A stretch of DNA of 64,000 bases from Ruegeria lacuscaerulensis (GCF_013034685.1 NZ_WQGO01000004.1:124001-188000); one strand, 5' to 3'. Counted from the first letter of the stretch, positions 37,138 through 46,611 are shown. The notes: a model not told the origin generated them from the sequence alone. Translations and numbers: made by a program.

Positions 37138-38085
37138 ATGAGCGACTACCTTCCGCCGCTGACCGCCTTGCGCGCCTTTAATGCCGCCGCCCGTCACATG
37201 TCCTTTGCCAAGGCTGCTGAGGAACTGCATGTCACGCCCGCAGCCCTGTCCTTTCAGATTAAGTCGTTGGAGGAACATCTGGGACGCCCCCTGTTTCGTC
37301 GCCTCAATCGGGCGGTGGAATTGACAGAGGCTGGGCGCGCCTTAGCCCCTGGCGCGGCAGACGGGTTCGCCACATTGCAAGCCGCGTGGCAGGCCGCCCG
37401 GCGGCAAGGGAATGATACCAGTCTGACCGTTACGGCGGGCCCGGCGTTGACGGCCAAATGGCTAGCTCCCCGACTATATGACTTTGCCCGGGCGCATCCT
37501 GAGATCGACCTGAAGTTCTCGGCCACATTACGTAACATGGACCTCGAACGGGACGATGTGGATGTGGCGATCCGCTTTGGCTATGGCGGGGATGAGGGCC
37601 TGTATTCCGTGCCCGTCCGCAAGGAATGGCTGACCCCGGTGATGACCCCGGATTTGGCCGAACAATTCCCAACGCCTGAAAGCCTGCGGGAGGCGCCATT
37701 GATCTTTGACGACTCGATTGCGTTTCTGCGGCCCCCGTCTGACTGGCCCACCTGGTTTCGGGCCGTCGGGGTAGACTTCAACCCACAGCACGGCGCGCAT
37801 TTTTCCAACGCGGATCATGCGATTGACGCGGCAGTTGCCGGAGTGGGCGTCGTGCTCGGTCGAAGGGCTATGATTATCAAGGACCTGGCAGAGGGCCGGT
37901 TGGTCGCCCCCTTCAAGGTCGCAATCGAGACCATGGGACGATTCCGGTTCCTGTGTCTGAAAGGGGCCGAAAGCAGACCTCAGATTGCGGCATTCCGCGA
38001 TTGGTTCATGTCCGAGATTGAAAAGACTGCGCATTTGTCGGATGAGTTCGAAATCGTTCCGGTGGAAGAGGTACCCGCACCGTGA
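37138..38085 (+). CDS. LysR-type transcriptional regulator (GcvA-like)
   Basis: 315 residues. The amino-terminal winged helix is classic for the GcvA/AmpR-like subgroup: LPPLTALRAFNAAARHMSFA, KAAEELHVTPAALSFQIKSL. The effector domain follows (about 90-300). No Shine-Dalgarno is visible before the ATG at 37138. Its stop overlaps the EamA gene by four bases, so the transporter is probably co-transcribed and may move the effector molecule. Confidence 0.9.
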   Translation: MSDYLPPLTALRAFNAAARHMSFAKAAEELHVTPAALSFQIKSLEEHLGRPLFRRLNRAVELTEAGRALAPGAADGFATLQAAWQAARRQGNDTSLTVTAGPALTAKWLAPRLYDFARAHPEIDLKFSATLRNMDLERDDVDVAIRFGYGGDEGLYSVPVRKEWLTPVMTPDLAEQFPTPESLREAPLIFDDSIAFLRPPSDWPTWFRAVGVDFNPQHGAHFSNADHAIDAAVAGVGVVLGRRAMIIKDLAEGRLVAPFKVAIETMGRFRFLCLKGAESRPQIAAFRDWFMSEIEKTAHLSDEFEIVPVEEVPAP

Positions 38086-38948
38086 CAAGAACGCACGCAA
38101 CAGGAATCGGTTTTGTCGCCGTCCTGCTTTGGGCCCTGCTGGCCCTCTTTACGGTTGGGTCCGCGCCCACGCCGCCTTTGCTGCTGAACGCCCTATGCTT
38201 TTCCATCGGGGGGACGCTGGGATTGGTTTGGACATGGGCCACAGGCAGGTTGAGTCAGCTTCGAGAAATCCCCTGGACCACCTATCTGTTCGGGACAATC
38301 GGTCTTTTTGGCTATCATGCGCTGTATTTCTCGGCTTTGCGAATGGCCCCTGCCGCAGAGGCCGGGCTTATCGCCTATCTGTGGCCTCTGCTGATCGTCC
38401 TGCTCTCGGGGCTATTGCCCGGAGAACAATTGCGCATCGGCCACCTGATCGGGGCCTGCCTGGGTTTCGCCGGGGCCGCCGTGATCATCGCGGGTGGCGG
38501 TAGCAGCGGTTTTCAGGCCGAACACCTGCCGGGGTATGGCTTGGCCTTGATGTGCGCGCTGACATGGTCGGGCTATTCCGTGCTGTCGCGTCGTCTGGGC
38601 GACACGCCAACCAGTTCGGTCGCTGTGTTCTGTGTGGCCACGGCTGTTGCCTCGGGCCTTTTGCACATCGCTGTTGAAGAGACCGTCTGGCCAGAAACCA
38701 TTCTGGGCTGGGGATCGGTCATAGCTCTTGGGCTGGGGCCCGTTGGCTTGGCGTTTTATGTCTGGGATATCGGGGTCAAGCAGGGAGACATTCAAATTCT
38801 GGGCACGTCATCTTACGCGGCCCCGCTTCTGTCTACGCTTGTTCTGGTGGTCGCCGGGATCGCCGCCCCAAGCTGGGGTCTGGCGATCGCGGCCGTTTTA
38901 ATCACTGGCGGCGCTTTGATCGCCGCCCGGGCCAGTATGCGTCGTTAA
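38082..38948 (+). CDS. EamA/DMT family transporter
   Basis: 288 residues with ten predicted helices in two EamA repeats (first about 8-140, second about 150-285). GLIAYLWPLLIVLLSGLLPGE and YAAPLLSTLVLVVAG are the repeat signatures. Members export amino acids or other metabolites. Start overlaps the LysR gene (GTGA at 38082-38085, GTG start). Its stop shares TTAA with the convergent DUF465 gene. Confidence 0.88.
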   Translation: MTRTHATGIGFVAVLLWALLALFTVGSAPTPPLLLNALCFSIGGTLGLVWTWATGRLSQLREIPWTTYLFGTIGLFGYHALYFSALRMAPAAEAGLIAYLWPLLIVLLSGLLPGEQLRIGHLIGACLGFAGAAVIIAGGGSSGFQAEHLPGYGLALMCALTWSGYSVLSRRLGDTPTSSVAVFCVATAVASGLLHIAVEETVWPETILGWGSVIALGLGPVGLAFYVWDIGVKQGDIQILGTSSYAAPLLSTLVLVVAGIAAPSWGLAIAAVLITGGALIAARASMRR

Positions 38949-39109
38949 CTCGACAATCGCTCAATCTCTTCCTTGAGCTTTAGTTTCTGTTTTTTGAGCT
39001 GAGCAATGTGAAGGTCGTCGATACCAGGCGAGCGTTGTGCTTGTTCAACTTCAAGACCGAGGTTTTCGTGCTTTTTCTTAAGTTCGGTCAGGTGTGCGCT
39101 CACGCTCAT
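38945..39109 (-). CDS. DUF465 (YdcH-like) small coiled-coil protein
   Basis: 54 residues, nearly all charged helix (LTELKKKHENLGLEVEQAQ then LKKQKLKLKEEIERL), the two-helix hairpin of DUF465. An upstream in-frame ATG at 39190 was rejected because AGAGGAG precedes ATG 39109 and the family begins there. Function unknown; the family is widespread in proteobacteria. Confidence 0.85.
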   Translation of the reverse strand: MSVSAHLTELKKKHENLGLEVEQAQRSPGIDDLHIAQLKKQKLKLKEEIERLSS

Positions 39110-39233
39110 GGCGGTACTCCTCTGTTGATGTCTGAGTTTCACGTAAGAAGTTGAGCACATCGTTTCCACCCTGTCACGCTGCGGGTGCATAGAAAATATA
39201 ACAAATCCGACAAAATCGGCTGGTTAATGCCTG

Positions 39234-40004
39234 TCAGCTGGAAAATCCGGGCAAGCCAGCCCCTTCGCGCAATACGGCCGAAACTGGCGGAGTGTAGCTG
39301 TCGCCGTCTACCTCATGGCGCTCACCTGAATGGAGAACCAGCGGGGCATGCAGTTGAAACGCGGCTTTTCCGCCCTTTCTAGCCCTCAGAATAACCAGTT
39401 CAGCACGTCGACCAACACGGGCGGATAATGGCAATACTTCGACAGACCCCAAGCACCCCTCGCAGGCGGCCAGCATATCTGGTAACCGGTCCGCTTTCTG
39501 AATCATGTGCAGATAACCCCGGGGGGCAAGGCGTTTGGCCGCAGTCTCGATCCAAAGGTTCAACGGCGTGTTTTCACCCAATGCGGCGCTACGGCCTTCA
39601 TCCGCCGCAGGGCTGTGCGCTCCGGCCCGATAATAGGGCGGGTTCGCAATAACGTGATCGAACTGGCGCTGTTTGAGATCGGACGGCAAAGCGGTCAGAT
39701 CAGCCTCAAAAACCTCAAGCGTGGTGCCGTTCTCAGCGGCATTCCGACGCGCCAGATCAGCATAAGCAGGCTGCAATTCGACCCCCACAGCCTGCAGGTC
39801 TGGCACCCGCGCCAGCAGGCATAAAACGGCGGCCCCAGCACCACACCCCAATTCCAGAACCGTCTGGCCGGGCATTGAGGGTACAGATGCGGCCAATAAA
39901 ACAGGGTCCACGCCTGCGCGGTACCCCTTACGGGGTTGCCGCAGGCGCACACGTCCTCCCAAAAAGTCATTTCGGGTCAGGTCGGCGTCAGCAAACAGTG
40001 TCAT
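39234..40004 (-). CDS. trmN6: tRNA1(Val) (adenine37-N6)-methyltransferase-like protein
   Basis: 256 residues of the COG4123 class. VLELGCGAGAAVLCL is the SAM-binding motif I, GVELQPAYADLARRNA follows, and the catalytic NPPYYR motif marks an amino-group methyltransferase. KGYRAGVDPVLLAAS is typical of TrmN6. Target specificity is inferred from family only. Its start overlaps the DUF2007 gene by 4 bp. Confidence 0.8.
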   Translation of the reverse strand: MTLFADADLTRNDFLGGRVRLRQPRKGYRAGVDPVLLAASVPSMPGQTVLELGCGAGAAVLCLLARVPDLQAVGVELQPAYADLARRNAAENGTTLEVFEADLTALPSDLKQRQFDHVIANPPYYRAGAHSPAADEGRSAALGENTPLNLWIETAAKRLAPRGYLHMIQKADRLPDMLAACEGCLGSVEVLPLSARVGRRAELVILRARKGGKAAFQLHAPLVLHSGERHEVDGDSYTPPVSAVLREGAGLPGFSS

Positions 40005-40216
40005 CGACCCAAAGGGATATCATTGTCGTGCATGACACGTTCGGCGCGGGTCAGGTCATCCGCGCGCACCATCAAGCGGCGAGGGAAGATTCCGATACCA
40101 CCTTCGAGGATGCTCATATTTACGTCCATCTGAAAGCAGTCTATATCCTCGCCCTCAAGAAGAGCGGATGCAAAGGCCAGAATCGTCGGATCAGTGCTGC
40201 GCAAAAGTTCTTTCAT
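40001..40216 (-). CDS. DUF2007 domain protein
   Basis: 71 residues: MKELLRSTDPTILAFASALL then a region ending in PRRLMVRADDLTRAERVM, the DUF2007 pattern, a ferredoxin-like fold annotated as putative signal transducing protein. Coupled to the methyltransferase by an ATGA overlap and divergent from ispB with 56 bp between. Confidence 0.85.
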   Translation of the reverse strand: MKELLRSTDPTILAFASALLEGEDIDCFQMDVNMSILEGGIGIFPRRLMVRADDLTRAERVMHDNDIPLGR

Positions 40217-40272
40217 GGGGATGGATGTAAGGGCAAGGCGGCCGCGATGTCGAGCCTTGTATCAAGGGTGTG

Positions 40273-41271
40273 ATGAATATCGACACGGTCACAAAACCGC
40301 ATGAGCGTTTGGCGGAAATCCTGACGGGCGAGATGGGCGCGGTCAACGAGTTGATCCGCACGCGCATGGCGTCAGAACACGCGCCGCGCATTCCCGAAGT
40401 CACCGCGCATCTGGTCGAGGCAGGCGGCAAACGCCTGCGCCCGATGCTGACCTTGGCGGCGGCGCGGCTGTTTGGTTATGCCGGAGATCACCACGTGCGT
40501 CTGGCCGCGACGGTCGAGTTTATTCACACCGCAACCCTGCTGCATGATGATGTGGTCGACGAAAGTGCCCAGCGGCGCGGGCGGCCTACTGCGAACCTTC
40601 TGTGGGACAACAAATCCAGCGTTCTGGTCGGTGATTACCTGTTCTCCCGCAGCTTTCAGTTGATGGTTGAGACAGGATCGCTGCGGGTCCTGGATATCCT
40701 GGCCAATGCCTCGGCCACGATTGCCGAAGGCGAAGTGCTGCAAATGACCGCCGCGACCGATCTGGGCACGACCGAGGCGATTTACCTGCAAGTTGTGCGC
40801 GGTAAGACGGCGGCGCTGTTCTCGGCCGCGACCGAGGTGGGTGGCGTAATTTCCGGCGCTACCGAGGAACAGGTCAAGGCGCTTTATGACTATGGCGACG
40901 CGCTGGGGATTGCGTTCCAGATTGCGGATGATCTGCTGGATTACCAAGGCGACAGCGCAGCCACAGGTAAGAATGTGGGCGATGATTTCCGCGAGCGTAA
41001 GCTGACCCTGCCAGTGATCAAAGCTGTGGCACAGGCCACGCCCGACGAACACGCCTTCTGGGAACGCACCATTGGGCGCGGTCGTCAGGAAGAGGGCGAT
41101 CTGGACCATGCCCTTGGCCTAATGGCCAAGTACAGTACGCTTGAAGCGACGCGAGCGGATGCCTTTGGCTGGGCGAACAAGGCCAAAGAATCGCTGGACG
41201 CCCTGCCCGACCACGAGATCCGCACGCTGTTGCGTGATTTGGCCGACTACGTGGTTTCGCGCCTCAATTAA
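40273..41271 (+). CDS. ispB: Polyprenyl diphosphate synthase (ubiquinone side chain)
   Basis: Builds the all-trans polyprenyl tail of ubiquinone (probably decaprenyl in this group). The 332 residues have both aspartate-rich Mg sites: LLHDDVVDES and QIADDLLDYQGD, plus GGKRLRPML and the KTAALFSAATEVGG region. A GTG one codon earlier could also start it. It converges on ispE, and the two isoprenoid genes overlap by 8 bp at their ends. Confidence 0.93.
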   Translation: MNIDTVTKPHERLAEILTGEMGAVNELIRTRMASEHAPRIPEVTAHLVEAGGKRLRPMLTLAAARLFGYAGDHHVRLAATVEFIHTATLLHDDVVDESAQRRGRPTANLLWDNKSSVLVGDYLFSRSFQLMVETGSLRVLDILANASATIAEGEVLQMTAATDLGTTEAIYLQVVRGKTAALFSAATEVGGVISGATEEQVKALYDYGDALGIAFQIADDLLDYQGDSAATGKNVGDDFRERKLTLPVIKAVAQATPDEHAFWERTIGRGRQEEGDLDHALGLMAKYSTLEATRADAFGWANKAKESLDALPDHEIRTLLRDLADYVVSRLN

Positions 41272-42085
41272 GCTGAGTCGCGCGGCACCACCAATTGGGA
41301 TGGGCTGCGCCAATCTCATAAGCGGCGAAATGCGCGTCTTTCATCGTGGGATAAAGCGCAAAACAGGTCGAACCCGACCCTGACATGCGGGCCATAAGGG
41401 CCGCTTTGGTGCCATCAAGTTCATCCAAAACGCGGGCGACTTCGGGAGCCAAGCCCGTTGTTGGCGGTTCAAGGTCGTTGCGTTGATTCCGCAACCAATC
41501 GGCGCAGGGCTCGACAGTCTCAAATTCAGGGATCTCTGCGGGCATTGGCAGGTTGTCGCGGCTTTCCAATGCCGCGAACACGCGCCCGGTGGGGACTTCG
41601 ACGCAAGGGTTAACCAACAGGGCTGGCAGAGAAGGCATCGAAGCGGGTGTCAGATCGTCCCCAATGCCCCGCATCCGCATGGCCTGAGCCGCGACGCAGA
41701 CCGGGATATCGGCCCCCAGCGACAAGGCCACGTCGGGCGAGACTGTCCTGCCCTGCTTTGCCGCCATCCGAAGCGTCGCCGCCGCGTCCGAGGACCCGCC
41801 CCCAATGCCGCCTCCATGCGGCAGCACCTTGTTCAGGTCGATATGCCCGGTCCAGCCCGCTGCCTGTGCGGCCTTCCAGGCCAGATTGCGGTTGTCCGTG
41901 GGAACGCCATCGGCGTGTTCACCCGTCACAGCAATCGACAAATCGTTGCCCGGGGTGAACTGCAGCCTGTCGCCCACATCGGCAAAGACCACCAGCGAAT
42001 CCAGCAGGTGATAACCATCCGCTCGGCGGCCAGTCACATGCAGGGTCAGGTTGATCTTGGCAGGGGCAAATGCCTCAGCCTTCAT
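41264..42085 (-). CDS. ispE: 4-diphosphocytidyl-2-C-methyl-D-erythritol kinase
   Basis: ATP-dependent kinase of the MEP isoprenoid pathway. The 273 residues start EAFAPAKINLTLHVTGRRAD (Lys/Asn substrate contacts), carry the GHMP ATP loop LPHGGGIGGGSSDAAATL and the C-terminal MSGSGSTCFAL. Overlaps the upstream TPR gene by 11 bp. It feeds the isoprenoid pool used by the convergent ispB. Confidence 0.94.
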   Translation of the reverse strand: MKAEAFAPAKINLTLHVTGRRADGYHLLDSLVVFADVGDRLQFTPGNDLSIAVTGEHADGVPTDNRNLAWKAAQAAGWTGHIDLNKVLPHGGGIGGGSSDAAATLRMAAKQGRTVSPDVALSLGADIPVCVAAQAMRMRGIGDDLTPASMPSLPALLVNPCVEVPTGRVFAALESRDNLPMPAEIPEFETVEPCADWLRNQRNDLEPPTTGLAPEVARVLDELDGTKAALMARMSGSGSTCFALYPTMKDAHFAAYEIGAAHPNWWCRATQLN

Positions 42086-43787
42086 TGGCGACCTTCAGCG
42101 GCTCGGCCCCTTCTTCGACAAGAACCGCGTCCAGCCCGATTTCCAGCTTGCGGCGTATGCGATCCGGGTCAGCCTCACCATCGGTGTCTTCGGGGTCGAT
42201 GAAGGACAGGGCGCGTTTCCACTGGAACTCAGCCTCGCGCGCGCGGCCAACAGCCCAGTAAACATCGCCCAAATGGTCGTTGACCACCGGATCAACCGGC
42301 ATCAGCTCGACCGCGCGTTCCATATGGCCCACGGCTTCGTCATAGCGGCCTAGACGGAACAGAACCCAGCCCAGGCTGTCAACGATATAGCCACTGTCCG
42401 GGCGGGCTGCCACGGCGCGTTCGATCATGTCCAGCGCCTCATCCAGCTTTTCCTGCCGCTCGACCAGCGAATAGCCCAGATAGTTCAGCACCTGCGGCTG
42501 GTCCGGGTTCAGTTCCAACGCGCGGCGGAAGTCGGCCTCGGCCTGATCCCATTGCTTGAGACGCTCATGCGAGATGCCTCGGGCGTAGTGCAGGAACCAA
42601 TTGCTGCCCGCACCTTCCTCGATCAGTTCGATGGCCTTGTCATAAGTCTGAACGGCCTCAGCGTAATCCTCTTGCCGCCGCTGCAAATCAGCCAATGCCA
42701 CATGCACGCTGGGCAAATCCGGGCTTTGCGCGGCGAGGGATTGCAACACTTCGGCCGCGGCATCGGTTTTGCCTGCCCGGCTTAGAACCTCGGCCCGACC
42801 CAGTTCGGCGGCATGGTAGTCGCTGCTGTCAGCAGGAACCCGGCGATAAGCTTGAACCGCCAGATCATATTGCTCCAACGCATCCAGCAGTTCAGCCGTC
42901 AGCAAGATCGCGTCGACATGGTCTGTGCGCAGGAACGCGGCGACCTGCGCATATAGCAGTACATAGGTTTGGGCGGCTTCGCTGCTAAGCGCGGCACCGA
43001 CGGAAAAGAACACCTCGGCCATGCCATCCTGCGGGGTACGGACATGGGTAAATGGCAAGGTCTCGCCCGCGGCCAATCGCGCCTCATACCCTTCGATGGA
43101 CGGATCGCTTCCGGCGGCAAACACTGTGCTGAGGAAAAGCAACGCATCTTCGTTGCGGTCCAATTGCGACAATACTTCGGTTCGGGCCAACGCGGCACGG
43201 CGGGTGAACCGCGCGACCGCATCGTTATCCGCCGAAAAGATCGCCTCGGCCCCTTCGAAGTCCCCGACTGAAGCCAGCGCCAGTGCCTTGTGGTACATCG
43301 CGAATTCGCGCAGGCCTTCCTGGGTCGAGACCCGGTCGAACTGTTCCATCGCGTTGGTCATCGCGCCCTGACCCATATGGGCCCAACCCATCATCAGACC
43401 ATCGACCAGCGGCCCAACACCCTGCGTTTCCGGGTCGCGCTCCAGGAATTCGTCCAACGCGCCATCTGCGACCATATTGGCAGCGATCACCATGCGCGCC
43501 GCCTGGCTCGGCATGCCACGCTCCTCTATCGCCTCAGCGACAGGCAGGGCACGCTTGATCTCGCCCAGCGACAAGCGGGCCACGACCACGCTTTCAAGAA
43601 GTTGATTGTTTTCGGGATCAGCCTGCAGCGCTTCGGAATAATACTGCTCGGCCGCCGCGTAATCGCTTTGGAAAATTGCCTGACGCCCGGCAAGATACGC
43701 CCCGGACCCCGTGTCTGCGAGTGACGGAATGGCAAAGGTAGAAGTAAACAGCACAGCCAGTGCTGCGCGACGTAAACGGGATGCCAC
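42075..43787 (-). CDS. Secreted tetratricopeptide repeat protein
   Basis: 570 residues with an amino-terminal signal peptide cut near SLA-DT. Multiple TPR units are spread through the protein, clearest at 340-530 (for example LRRAALELNPDQPQVLNYLG-like units and SGYIVDSLGWVLFRLGRYDE). Such periplasmic TPR proteins act as scaffolds for envelope or export complexes; the partner here is unknown. Its stop lies inside the ispE start region, so the two are translationally linked. Confidence 0.85.
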   Translation of the reverse strand: MASRLRRAALAVLFTSTFAIPSLADTGSGAYLAGRQAIFQSDYAAAEQYYSEALQADPENNQLLESVVVARLSLGEIKRALPVAEAIEERGMPSQAARMVIAANMVADGALDEFLERDPETQGVGPLVDGLMMGWAHMGQGAMTNAMEQFDRVSTQEGLREFAMYHKALALASVGDFEGAEAIFSADNDAVARFTRRAALARTEVLSQLDRNEDALLFLSTVFAAGSDPSIEGYEARLAAGETLPFTHVRTPQDGMAEVFFSVGAALSSEAAQTYVLLYAQVAAFLRTDHVDAILLTAELLDALEQYDLAVQAYRRVPADSSDYHAAELGRAEVLSRAGKTDAAAEVLQSLAAQSPDLPSVHVALADLQRRQEDYAEAVQTYDKAIELIEEGAGSNWFLHYARGISHERLKQWDQAEADFRRALELNPDQPQVLNYLGYSLVERQEKLDEALDMIERAVAARPDSGYIVDSLGWVLFRLGRYDEAVGHMERAVELMPVDPVVNDHLGDVYWAVGRAREAEFQWKRALSFIDPEDTDGEADPDRIRRKLEIGLDAVLVEEGAEPLKVANEG

Positions 43788-43844
43788 CGAAATCCTGCCT
43801 TGCTATTGTTGACTGCCACACAAGCTAGGGCTTCGGTCGGAAAG

Positions 43845-43887
43845 AGGCAATGGCCACGCCTTCACGACGCCGCCATTGCCTGTTTTT
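43845..43887. terminator. Hairpin between etfQO and the TPR gene
   Basis: AGGCAATGG (43845-43853) and CCATTGCCT (43873-43881) are perfect 9-bp arms. A run of six T follows on the plus strand, while on the minus strand, the direction of both neighbours, only CTCTTTCC follows. It may end etfQO weakly or block antisense transcription. Confidence 0.5.
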
Positions 43888-43890
43888 TGC

Positions 43891-45537
43891 TTACATGTTG
43901 GGATAATTCGGCCCGTCACCGCCCTGCGGCGTGGTCCAGGTGATGTTCTGGCTGGGATCCTTGATATCGCAGGTCTTACAGTGAACACAGTTCTGGAAGT
44001 TGATGACGAATCGCGGGCCGTTCTCGTCTTCGACCATTTCGTAGACACCCGCCGGGCAGTAGCGCTGTGCCGGTTCATCGAACTTGGGCAGGTTGACGCT
44101 GACTGGGATCGCCGGGTCTGCCAGCTTCAGGTGGCAGGGTTGGCTTTCTTCGTGGTTGGTGGCCGCGAAGGAGACGTTAGTCAGACGGTCGAAAGACAGC
44201 ACACCATCGGGTTTGGGATAGTCGATGGGCTTGTGTTTGCTGGCGTCCTCAGTCGCCTCGGCGTCGTTCTTGCCATGGCCCACGGTACCGAACAGCGAAA
44301 AGCCCAGCGTATTGGTCCACATGTCCAGACCACCCAGCATCAGCGATGCGGTCAGGCCCCATTTCGACCAGATCGGTTTGACGTTGCGCACCTTCTTCAG
44401 GTCTGCACCGATAGCGCCGTCGCGTACGTCGGTCTCATAAGCGGTCAGTTCGTCACCCGAGCGGTCGGCTTTGATGGCGTCAAAGGCGGCCTCGGCTGCG
44501 GCCTTGCCCGACAGCATCGCGTTGTGGTTGCCCTTGATGCGCGGCACGTTGACCATGCCCGCCGAACAGCCCAGCAGCGCCACGCCCGGTGCCACCAGCA
44601 TAGGCATCGACTGATAGCCGCCCTCGGTGATCGCACGGGCACCGTAGGCCACGCGCTTGCCGCCTTTCAGCAGTTCGGCCACCATCGGGTGATGCTTGAA
44701 GCGCTGGAACTCCATGTAGGGATACAGGTGCGGGTTTTTGTAGTTCAAGTGCACCACGAAACCGACATAGACCTGATTGTTTTCCAGGTGATAAATGAAC
44801 GATCCGCCACCCGCATTGCTGCCCAAGGGCCAGCCCATGGTGTGGGTCACGGTGCCTTCCTTGTGCTTGGCCGGGTCGATCTCCCAGATCTCTTTCATGC
44901 CGACGCCGTATTTCTGCGGCTCTTTCCCAGCTTGCAGGTCGTATTTGGCGATCACTTCCTTGGACAGCGAGCCACGGACGCCTTCCGACAGGAAGACGTA
45001 TTTGCCGTGCAGTTCCATCCCCGGTTCGGTGTTGGGGCCATAGGAACCATCCGCTTCCAGACCGAAGACACCGGCGACCACGCCTTTGACTTCGCCATTC
45101 TCACCATAGACCAGCTCCGAGCAGGCCATGCCAGGGAAGATTTCCACGCCTAGCTCTTCGGCCTGTTCGGCCATCCAGCGACAGACATTGCCCATCGAGA
45201 CGATGTAGTTACCGTGGTTGTTCATCAGCGGCGGCATGGGGAAGTTTGGGATACGTATCTGACCGGCTTCACCCAGCATATAGAAATTGTCTTCATGCAC
45301 CGGCACGTTCAGCGGCGCGCCCTTTTCTTTCCAGTCCGGGATCAAGGCATCCAGGCCGCACGGGTCCAGCACCGCGCCCGACAGGATGTGCGCGCCCACT
45401 TCCGAGCCTTTCTCAAGCACCACGACGTTCAGATCGGCATCCAGTTGTTTCAGACGGATGGCCGCCGACAGGCCCGCAGGACCTGCGCCCACGATCACCA
45501 CATCATATTCCATCGCTTCGCGTTCAATATCGGCCAT
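43891..45537 (-). CDS. etfQO: Electron transfer flavoprotein-ubiquinone oxidoreductase
   Basis: Passes electrons from ETF, hence from acyl-CoA dehydrogenases, to ubiquinone at the membrane. The 548 residues show the FAD motif VIVGAGPAGLSAAIRL, the membrane-associating region and a C-terminal 4Fe-4S site with Cys494 (RYCPAGVYE), Cys517, Cys520 and Cys523 (NCVHCKTCDI). Downstream of the acyl-CoA dehydrogenase at 57928 in function, not in position. Stands alone. Confidence 0.96.
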   Translation of the reverse strand: MADIEREAMEYDVVIVGAGPAGLSAAIRLKQLDADLNVVVLEKGSEVGAHILSGAVLDPCGLDALIPDWKEKGAPLNVPVHEDNFYMLGEAGQIRIPNFPMPPLMNNHGNYIVSMGNVCRWMAEQAEELGVEIFPGMACSELVYGENGEVKGVVAGVFGLEADGSYGPNTEPGMELHGKYVFLSEGVRGSLSKEVIAKYDLQAGKEPQKYGVGMKEIWEIDPAKHKEGTVTHTMGWPLGSNAGGGSFIYHLENNQVYVGFVVHLNYKNPHLYPYMEFQRFKHHPMVAELLKGGKRVAYGARAITEGGYQSMPMLVAPGVALLGCSAGMVNVPRIKGNHNAMLSGKAAAEAAFDAIKADRSGDELTAYETDVRDGAIGADLKKVRNVKPIWSKWGLTASLMLGGLDMWTNTLGFSLFGTVGHGKNDAEATEDASKHKPIDYPKPDGVLSFDRLTNVSFAATNHEESQPCHLKLADPAIPVSVNLPKFDEPAQRYCPAGVYEMVEDENGPRFVINFQNCVHCKTCDIKDPSQNITWTTPQGGDGPNYPNM

Positions 45538-45673
45538 CGTGGGCTCCTTAGCTAACTTTCCGAATTGGCGCTGTTTCAGCTTGGCTGGCGCAATTTTGTT
45601 TCACGGCTGATTACATGCTGAGAAAGACATAGGTCAATCGAAACACGGCGTAACAATGCCGCTATTCGACACT

Positions 45674-46129
45674 TCAGCCCTCAGGAGTGTCCCCCATGAG
45701 GTATCTGGGGCCGCTTCCTTTGGATTTTGCCCGGTCATCGGGATTGTAGAGCGCGCATTTGGGCAAGCTCAGACAGCCACAGCCGATGCAGCCATCCAGA
45801 TTGTCCCGCAGCCGGGTCAACGTGTCGATTCGCTGATCCAGATGCGCGCGCAGCCCGACGCTGATCTCTTTCCAATCCTGCGGCGTGGGAGTGCGGTTTC
45901 CGGGCAGGCCCGACAGCACCTGACGAATTTCCGGCAGGGACAGACCGAATTGCTGGGCGATCATAACAAAACTTAACCGCCGGATATCGGCACGCTGATA
46001 GCGCCTTTGCCCGCCCGCATTGCGCCACGGTGTGATCAGACCCTGCGCCTCATAGTAGCGAATGGCCGACACCGCTAATCCTGTGCGCCGGGCCAAAGCT
46101 CCAATTGCCAGTCCTTCGGATACCGCCAT
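45674..46129 (-). CDS. soxR: Redox-sensitive transcriptional activator SoxR
   Basis: 151 residues, MerR family. Winged helix LAIGALARRTGLAVSAIRYY, dimer helix, and the C-terminal 2Fe-2S cluster motif CIGCGCLSLPKC with Cys114, Cys117, Cys119 and Cys125. Oxidation of the cluster by redox-cycling compounds or superoxide activates transcription. It is divergent from a VOC protein across a candidate SoxR box. Confidence 0.93.
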   Translation of the reverse strand: MAVSEGLAIGALARRTGLAVSAIRYYEAQGLITPWRNAGGQRRYQRADIRRLSFVMIAQQFGLSLPEIRQVLSGLPGNRTPTPQDWKEISVGLRAHLDQRIDTLTRLRDNLDGCIGCGCLSLPKCALYNPDDRAKSKGSGPRYLMGDTPEG

Positions 46130-46148
46130 TTCAACCTCTATAAATATC

Positions 46149-46179
46149 TTGACCTAAAGTTAGGTTTAGAAATTACGGT
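46149..46179 (+). promoter_or_regulatory. Candidate SoxR-controlled promoter
   Basis: TTGACC (46149-46154) can serve as -35. It overlaps CCTAAAGTTAGGTTTAGA (46153-46170), which matches the SoxR box CCTCAAGTTAACTTGAGG at 13 of 18 positions. A 19-bp spacer, long as in MerR-family promoters, leads to a possible -10 TACGGT at 46174-46179. It lies in the soxR/VOC divergent gap. Confidence 0.6.
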
Positions 46180-46215
46180 GAGTCGGGACAAGCCTCAATT
46201 CGCAAAGGAGATCCC

Positions 46216-46596
46216 ATGATGGCGACGCTTGAACACACCAACTTTACCGTCCGCGACCCGCAGGCTTCGGCCAAGTGGATGCACGACGTCTTTGGCTGGA
46301 AAACCCGGTGGGAGGGACCGGCCATTGCCGGAGGATACACCGTCCATGTTGGCAGCGCGCACACCTATCTGGCGCTTTATGCGCCCAGCGATCCGAAACC
46401 GTCGTCCGAAAGCAGCTATGACATCGTGGGCGGGCTGAACCATGTGGGTGTTCTGGTCGAAGATATCGACGAAACCGAGGCCAAAGTCGTCAAGGCCGGA
46501 TTCACGCCAAAATCCCACGCGGATTACGAACCGGGCAAACGATTCTATTTCGACGATGACAATGGCATCGAATTCGAGGTGATCAGCTACGCCTAG
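46216..46596 (+). CDS. VOC family (glyoxalase/bleomycin resistance-like) protein
   Basis: 126 residues, one VOC module of two beta-alpha-beta units: LEHTNFTVRDPQASAKWMHD with a metal-ligand His, GGLNHVGVLVEDIDETEAKV with a second His, and a C-terminal DDDNGIEFEVISYA Glu. Function likely detoxification or metabolism of a small molecule. AAGGAG lies before ATG 46216. It faces soxR across the candidate operator. Confidence 0.85.
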   Translation: MMATLEHTNFTVRDPQASAKWMHDVFGWKTRWEGPAIAGGYTVHVGSAHTYLALYAPSDPKPSSESSYDIVGGLNHVGVLVEDIDETEAKVVKAGFTPKSHADYEPGKRFYFDDDNGIEFEVISYA

Positions 46597-46611
46597 GCTG
46601 TAATCCGCATC

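Noticed and set aside
43876-45153. 425-codon plus-strand open frame
   Set aside because: Antisense to etfQO, His/Arg/Val-rich composition typical of shadow frames.
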